64,000 nt of DNA from Sinohyriopsis cumingii (lineage: Eukaryota; Mollusca; Bivalvia; Unionida; Unionidae): NCBI GenBank assembly GCA_028554795.2, contig CM068830.1, positions 44,834,837-44,898,836 of the forward strand, read 5' to 3'. The notes under the pieces were generated by a model. It saw only the letters and a list, made by a program, of their open reading frames with translations, ran no database searches and was not told the DNA's origin. Positions within the stretch are counted from its first letter, which is position 1. Every line of letters starts with the position of its first letter. A program made the position numbers and the translations under genes. Positions 60,046-64,000 of the stretch are shown here, one piece after another.

Positions 60046-60520
60046 TCATAATTTTGGAATATAAAAATTATACCTAATAAGGTAATCTTTGATATTAAAT
60101 ATCATCGAAGTATGATAATGAATTTTAGATTTATCTGCGGCAATTTTAACATATTCAGCTGCTTCTAGAAATTCCTGAAATTTAATAAAATTTCTTTGTG
60201 AAAGTTTTTTAATTCGCCGCTGAAATTCCTCATGAAACTCACTAACTATTGCAATTAGCGAAAACGGAGTTAGATCAGGCGAATCGTTTCTGGAATTTAT
60301 TGGCTAAATAAACCTGATATTGGAAATCTTACTTTGATGAAATTTTCTTCAAAATTAAATTGTGTAGCTGAGCGAGTAATGGAGCATTTTGCAAACGCAA
60401 ATGCGGATCAGGTTTAACCGATTCAAGACGAAAAATAATAATCGCATGGACGGAATCGGTCACTGCGGGTGCGTCAGTAAATGATGTTGCTGCGTTATCA
60501 ACTAAATTAAAATGTCCCAT
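60046..60520 (-). pseudogene. Unrecognised minus-strand element protein, broken
   Basis: ATG 60520 (MGHFNLVDNAATSFTDAPAV) with VHAIIIFRLESVKPDPHLRL and an amphipathic region to a stop at 60329. A shift near 60290 gives a long helical continuation (TPFSLIAIVSEFHEEFQRRI, FQEFLEAAEYVKIAADKSKI) ending at 60046. The frame also stays protein-like upstream of ATG 60520 (GAPRDLLADSYKTSPDSVFT) to about 60600, interrupted only by a TGA, so the true start may be further right. Its helical C-part resembles in style the inserted region of the penton-like gene (both have an F-E-F/helical block and an HT-M ending), which hints at a shared origin. Function unknown. Confidence 0.45.
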
Positions 60521-60660
60521 GATGGTAAAAACGCTGTCGGGGGAAGTTTTATACGAGTCAGCGAGTAAATCTCGAGGAGCACCAATTATAATTGTTGATC
60601 AGAATTCGCACGCATGGACGTCCGCGGTAACAATATTCCTCAGAAAATTCTGAGGCAGAT

Positions 60661-61863
60661 ATGTTTGATTTTATTTATAAAATAAGTAAATCCGATCCAG
60701 TATCGGTGTGGTTGTTTAAGAGCAACGAGGATGAATATGATCAGTTTGTAAGACATAATGGTGAATTATATAGAAATGAATTATTACACAACGAAATGAA
60801 AAAATTGTCAGAAAAATACTCAACAAATCCTGAACAGTTATTGATTAATTGTTTAACTGTTCCATCTGTTGCTGCCCACACTGCCAAGGAAAAAAATACA
60901 TGGAAACCAACTGGGGGGGGGAATTTCTCAAAGATGTACAACAAAGTTGTATCGAATATGGACACGGCGGATTATGGAATACCAAATACAATTGTGTCGA
61001 TATGGTATCATTTGACATAATCGCGTGTTATCCTGGAAGTTTTTTAGGATTAGGCGAATGTGCTAAATATTTTACACAATCTGGACATCCTTGTGACGAA
61101 TTGACGCTAGTATCAATTAATGGTCCGTTACCGGATTTTCCACTGACAGGATTCGCTCGTGTAGTATCATTTGAGTTTGCTGCGAATTTACATAAAATTT
61201 GTTATATTTGGTTTGGTAAACTTTTTTCGGAACGATGCTGGGTACCAATAGTGTTGCTGCGATATATGCTTGATTCGGCGATGTTAACGACGCTGACGAT
61301 CAGCGATGCAATTATATCATATAAAAAACAAACTTCGGTTTGGTTGCCAACGGAACACGAAGCAGCAAAAGATCTAAGTAGAAAAATAATCGGTAAATTC
61401 ACTCAAGGTGGTGCATATGATCATCAACGACATCTTTGCAGATTAATCATGGACGACCCTGAATTAGATTTTATAATCGCTGATACCGCATCAAGAAATA
61501 TATTTTGTAATCGAGAAAACGTTTATTTATTAAACTGAAAAAAATTAGGTACCGTTGTCAGTTACATTGATGGAGAATCTCCGCAGTATACTCATTTAAG
61601 ATCATCGATGTTCGCATATGTAAGTATAAATTTACTTTCGATAATAAAAAAGATTTCCCAGCGAGGCAGTTAGAGTAGCTACTGATTCGTTTTACATCGA
61701 TAGAAATCACTCAGCGGCGTTAGAAAATTTAACCGGTGACGGTTCATGGGGCACATGGAGAATCAAAAACGAAAATATTCTTAATTATTGTGAGCCAGCT
61801 TATGTTGCGATTGAAGATAAATATTACCGCGATGCAGTATTAGAAATTTCTTCATCACCGTGT
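60661..61863 (+). pseudogene. PolB-helicase-HNH fusion, part 1: family B DNA polymerase palm
   Basis: ATG 60661 (MFDFIYKISKSDPVSVWLFK). A run of nine G (60913-60921) shifts the frame. After it comes WNTKYNCVDMVSFDIIACYP then GSFLG, matching PolB motif A (D-x-x-x-x-YP-S). Next are a long region with DAIISYKKQTSVWLPTEHEA and FIIADTASRNIFCNRENVYL, an in-frame TGA (61536-61538), and SYIDGESPQYTHLRSSMFAY in the same frame. A second shift near 61640 gives SEAVRVATDSFYIDR, the TDS-type motif C. A complete N-terminal exonuclease domain is not evident. The same open frame that carries motif C runs straight into the helicase part, so polymerase and helicase are one protein. Replication of the element is the likely role. 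Confidence 0.65.
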
Positions 61864-62956
61864 TTGTACGATCCGGTATCACGATGTAAAACCGTCTGCG
61901 TGAACGGGCCGGGTAGTTCTGGTAAAACCACAAGAATAATAGAATTAGTTAGAAATTCTGACGTGATCGTGTTGACGCCCACACACAAACTAGAGCGGGA
62001 GATGAAACAACGAGAAGTTAATTCGTGGACGTACCATAGTTTTTTTAAATACAGCGGTGGTACATGGACTTCTTCGCGAATGGGGGAAAAATATATCAGT
62101 AAAGTTATTATTTGGGATGAAATTTGTACTGTTTCGTTGGAAACACTAAAAACATTCCTTGATTGGTTATTGTTGAAAAATACTGCTATAATTATGTGCG
62201 GTGATCACGGTCAACCGAATCCCATTGATGGAGAATCTCCTCATGACTGGCTGAAGAATTTTGTTGATTATTATGAAGAAGTTGATACCGATTACAGATC
62301 ACTTGATACAGAATTAAGTTAATTTAAAAAATTATTTCGATTACAATCAAATAAAACTCAGTGCACGATTATGCGTAGAGTAATTTCAGAAACATCCATG
62401 AAGGAATTTTTAAATCTATGGACGCCAAATGATTTAATAGTTGCAAGTAGAAAAATAGTTCGTGATGCGCTTCAACGGGAATTATTTCAGTTACATAAAG
62501 ACAAATTTCCATTATTACCGGTGTCGTTATGCTATCTGCCAGCAGATAGACGACGACAAAATATTGACGTTAACGTGCCAGGGCAAGGAAATCAACATTT
62601 AGTATTAAATTATATTGTTACTGTTAATGCTGAACTTGTCGAGCAAGCACTACACGCGGATAAATCTCCATGGACGTTAGGATATGCATTGACGATTCAT
62701 TCGTCTCAAGGATTAACAATTACTGATACACGAGTTTGGATCGTCGATGATCACATATAATGGTCAAATTTAGTTTATGTAGCTGTATCTAGAGTTAGAA
62801 AAATATCTCAACTGAAACGGATCGTTTTAGATAAATCAATAATTAATGATGAAATCGACGATTACGTAATAAGGAAAAAATTATTTAGTTATAAACAATT
62901 TGATAACAAAATAATTATAAATTTGACCTGGATGTGCAATTTGTTATATCGCTGAA
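61864..62956 (+). pseudogene. PolB-helicase-HNH fusion, part 2: SF1 helicase
   Basis: Walker A GPGSSGKTTR (motif I, about 61906), TPTHKLEREMK (motif Ia), TYHSFFKYSG, IIWDEICTV (Walker B, D-E, about 62112), IIMCGDHGQPNPI (motif III with GDxxQ), EEVDTDYR. An in-frame TAA follows at 62320-62322. The frame resumes with TQCTIMRR, NDLIVASRKIVRD (motif IV-like), TLGYALTIHSSQGLTI (motif V) and, beyond an in-frame TAA at 62758-62760, WSNLVYVAVSRVRKISQL (motif VI with SR). All superfamily 1 motifs are therefore present in order. The frame starts upstream of this coordinate without a break from the polymerase motif C, and ends at TGA 62954-62956. It is a DNA-unwinding module for element replication. Motif residues look intact; the gene as a whole is broken. 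Confidence 0.8.
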
Positions 62957-63147
62957 ACAACAACAAAACAATCACTGTTCAGGTTGTAATTGTATAATAA
63001 CGTGGCAGTATCAGAAAATGATTCAAGACAATTTACCGTTGACAGGAAAATAATAATTACGGTCATACGCGAGAAAACATCACTCTAGCGTGTTTGGAAT
63101 GTAATCGACGTGGAGTTTGTTATTTAAGTGATTGCGGCGGTAATTGA
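62905..63147 (+). pseudogene. PolB-helicase-HNH fusion, part 3: HNH-like zinc endonuclease tail
   Basis: A shift near 62905 gives FDLDVQFVISLKQQQNNHCS then GCNCIITWQYQ, a C-x2-C pair. A short QFTVDRK piece lies in another frame (about 63029), and NNYGHTRENITLACLECNRR (63053-63112) supplies a histidine and a second C-x2-C, ending at TGA 63145-63147. C-x2-C ... D-R ... GH-x2-(E)N ... C-x2-CN is the layout of HNH/endonuclease-VII-type zinc nucleases. It is the C-terminal tail of the polymerase-helicase gene and overlaps the 3' end of the converging integrase by 28 bp. Two frameshifts lie within it. Confidence 0.6.
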
Positions 63148-64000
63148 GTATCCTCGGGAATTACTTGTAATTCTTCACGCTGAGGAGCAAGTGAATCAAG
63201 TACATAAATTGCTAGTTCTACCGGTTGATCTTGTCACGGTGGATATTTTATGTGTTGTTATACTCCAAAATAGGATCAGTTGCTCTTTTTCTGCCACCCT
63301 CAGCCTCGCCTGGTTTATATAAATATCTCACAATGATACTACCTAGCACTGGTCGTGTTGAAAAATCATATCTTTTTATTGGTTTGACCTCGCGCGTAAT
63401 CGCGATCGCCGGTTTCATATTTATTGCTCGTGTTGATTCATTATTTATCGCTAATATTACATCTGGTAATCCTTCCACCCATTCGTGGGATCTCTTATCC
63501 TGAATAAATTCTCTCGCGTACTGATATCCAAATAATCGCTCAGCAAGTGTTTTATTAAATCGTTCAACAATAGCTTGATCGCGATGAATTCCAGTATGTC
63601 CGCGCCGTATATTAACGTTTTTTTGTTTCATTAAAAATGATAGCGCACCTAAAAATTCCCTACCAGGATCAACTTGAAGTAAAATTGGCCATTTTAACGG
63701 TCCTCGCTGATAAATTTTTATAAATGCATTTTGTCGATAACGGTTCCGCTTCTTTGTATCTACTTGAGATATCAACTATCGTTAGTACGGACTTGTATGT
63801 TTTATCGTTAACAACATCGTGCGGTAAAAACATAATATCAGTCTAATAAACTTTATTAGGAACACTAACGTCAAAATGTGCGTGTTCGATTCGTTTAGGC
63901 GGCGGTAGATAAATTTGCCACGCTGCCTGCTTGGACAACCACGACGCAGCAGTAGCAGGTTTTACTTTTGCAGCTGCGGTAAGTTTTTTAATTGCTGTTT
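63120..64000 (-). pseudogene. Maverick-type DDE integrase, broken and running off the window
   Basis: Reading right to left: AASWLSKQAAWQIYLPPPKR and HAHFDVSVPNK, then an in-frame TAG (63845-63843), TDIMFLPHDVV (first catalytic D) and SVLTIVDISSRYKEAEPLS. A frameshift near 63735 follows, then YQRGPLKWPILLQVDPGREF (second D), GHTGIHRDQAIVERFNKTLA (catalytic E, about 34 residues after the second D), SHEWVEGLPDVILAINNEST, and a C-terminal beta-rich tail with PVLGSIIVRYLYKPGE. Another shift near 63255 leads to ELAIYVLDSLAPQREELQVI and the stop at 63120. All three DDE residues are readable. This is the retrovirus-like integrase that inserts Maverick/Polinton elements. The N-terminus lies beyond base 64000. 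Confidence 0.85.

Larger units (their letters stand above)
54350..64000. mobile_element. Virus-like segment 2 (Maverick/Polinton-like element), continues past the window
   Basis: It contains a plus-strand run of virion-type genes (54.4-59.9 kb), one minus-strand gene (60.0-60.5 kb), a PolB-SF1 helicase-HNH gene (60.7-63.1 kb, plus) and a converging DDE integrase (63.1 kb to beyond 64.0, minus). Combining capsid-type genes, a family B polymerase and a retrovirus-type integrase is the defining set of Maverick/Polinton elements and related adintoviruses. The packaging ATPase and protease expected in such elements were not seen; they may lie beyond 64 kb. No terminal inverted repeat could be paired because one end is outside. 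Nearly every gene is broken. Confidence 0.75.

Overview
The window reads as non-coding-rich genomic DNA of an invertebrate animal, most probably a bivalve mollusc. This is inferred from split exons with GT/AG borders (SLC17 transporter, C-type lectin), several tRNA-derived SINEs of a style I associate with bivalves, L2-like LINE remains, very many long (AT)n tracts and a satellite. There is no bacterial gene organisation.

Layout. 1-3.0 kb: two minus-strand exons of an SLC17-family anion/phosphate/glutamate-type transporter whose remaining exons lie outside the window. 3.5-13.5 kb: a large tandem duplication. Each copy has about 1.33 kb of unique DNA followed by a 29-bp satellite array (2.2 kb and 5.1 kb); the second array holds an 811-bp higher-order duplication and a 190-bp inverted block. 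13.5-17.3 kb: nested SINEs, a 110-120-bp tandem repeat and microsatellites. 17.8-22.1 kb: a 4.3-kb foldback element with 1.8-kb arms. 22-50 kb: mostly intergenic DNA with minisatellites, two decayed LINE reverse transcriptases (30.4-31.2 and 34.4-35.7 kb), one C-type lectin exon (35.9-36.0 kb), SINEs and microsatellites.

50.7-64 kb: a different, gene-dense, intronless, virus-like segment, probably two adjacent pieces of endogenous Maverick/Polinton-like (adintovirus-like) DNA elements. Piece 1 (50.7-54.2 kb) has small genes, two divergent pairs each sharing a short TATA-bearing promoter, a double CCHC zinc-knuckle protein, and a plus-strand gene that may be the start of a PolB protein. Piece 2 (54.4 kb to beyond the window end) carries an apparent virion module: a minor capsid/pVI-like protein, a likely double-jelly-roll major capsid protein, a coiled-coil fibre-like protein, a small membrane protein and a penton-like jelly-roll protein with an inserted helical region. 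It is followed by a replication module, a PolB-SF1 helicase-HNH fusion, which converges on a minus-strand retroviral-type integrase.

Most genes of the virus-like segment contain frameshifts (some at homopolymers) and in-frame stops. The copy is either decayed or, in part, affected by consensus errors. Function names come from reading motifs only; no search was run.
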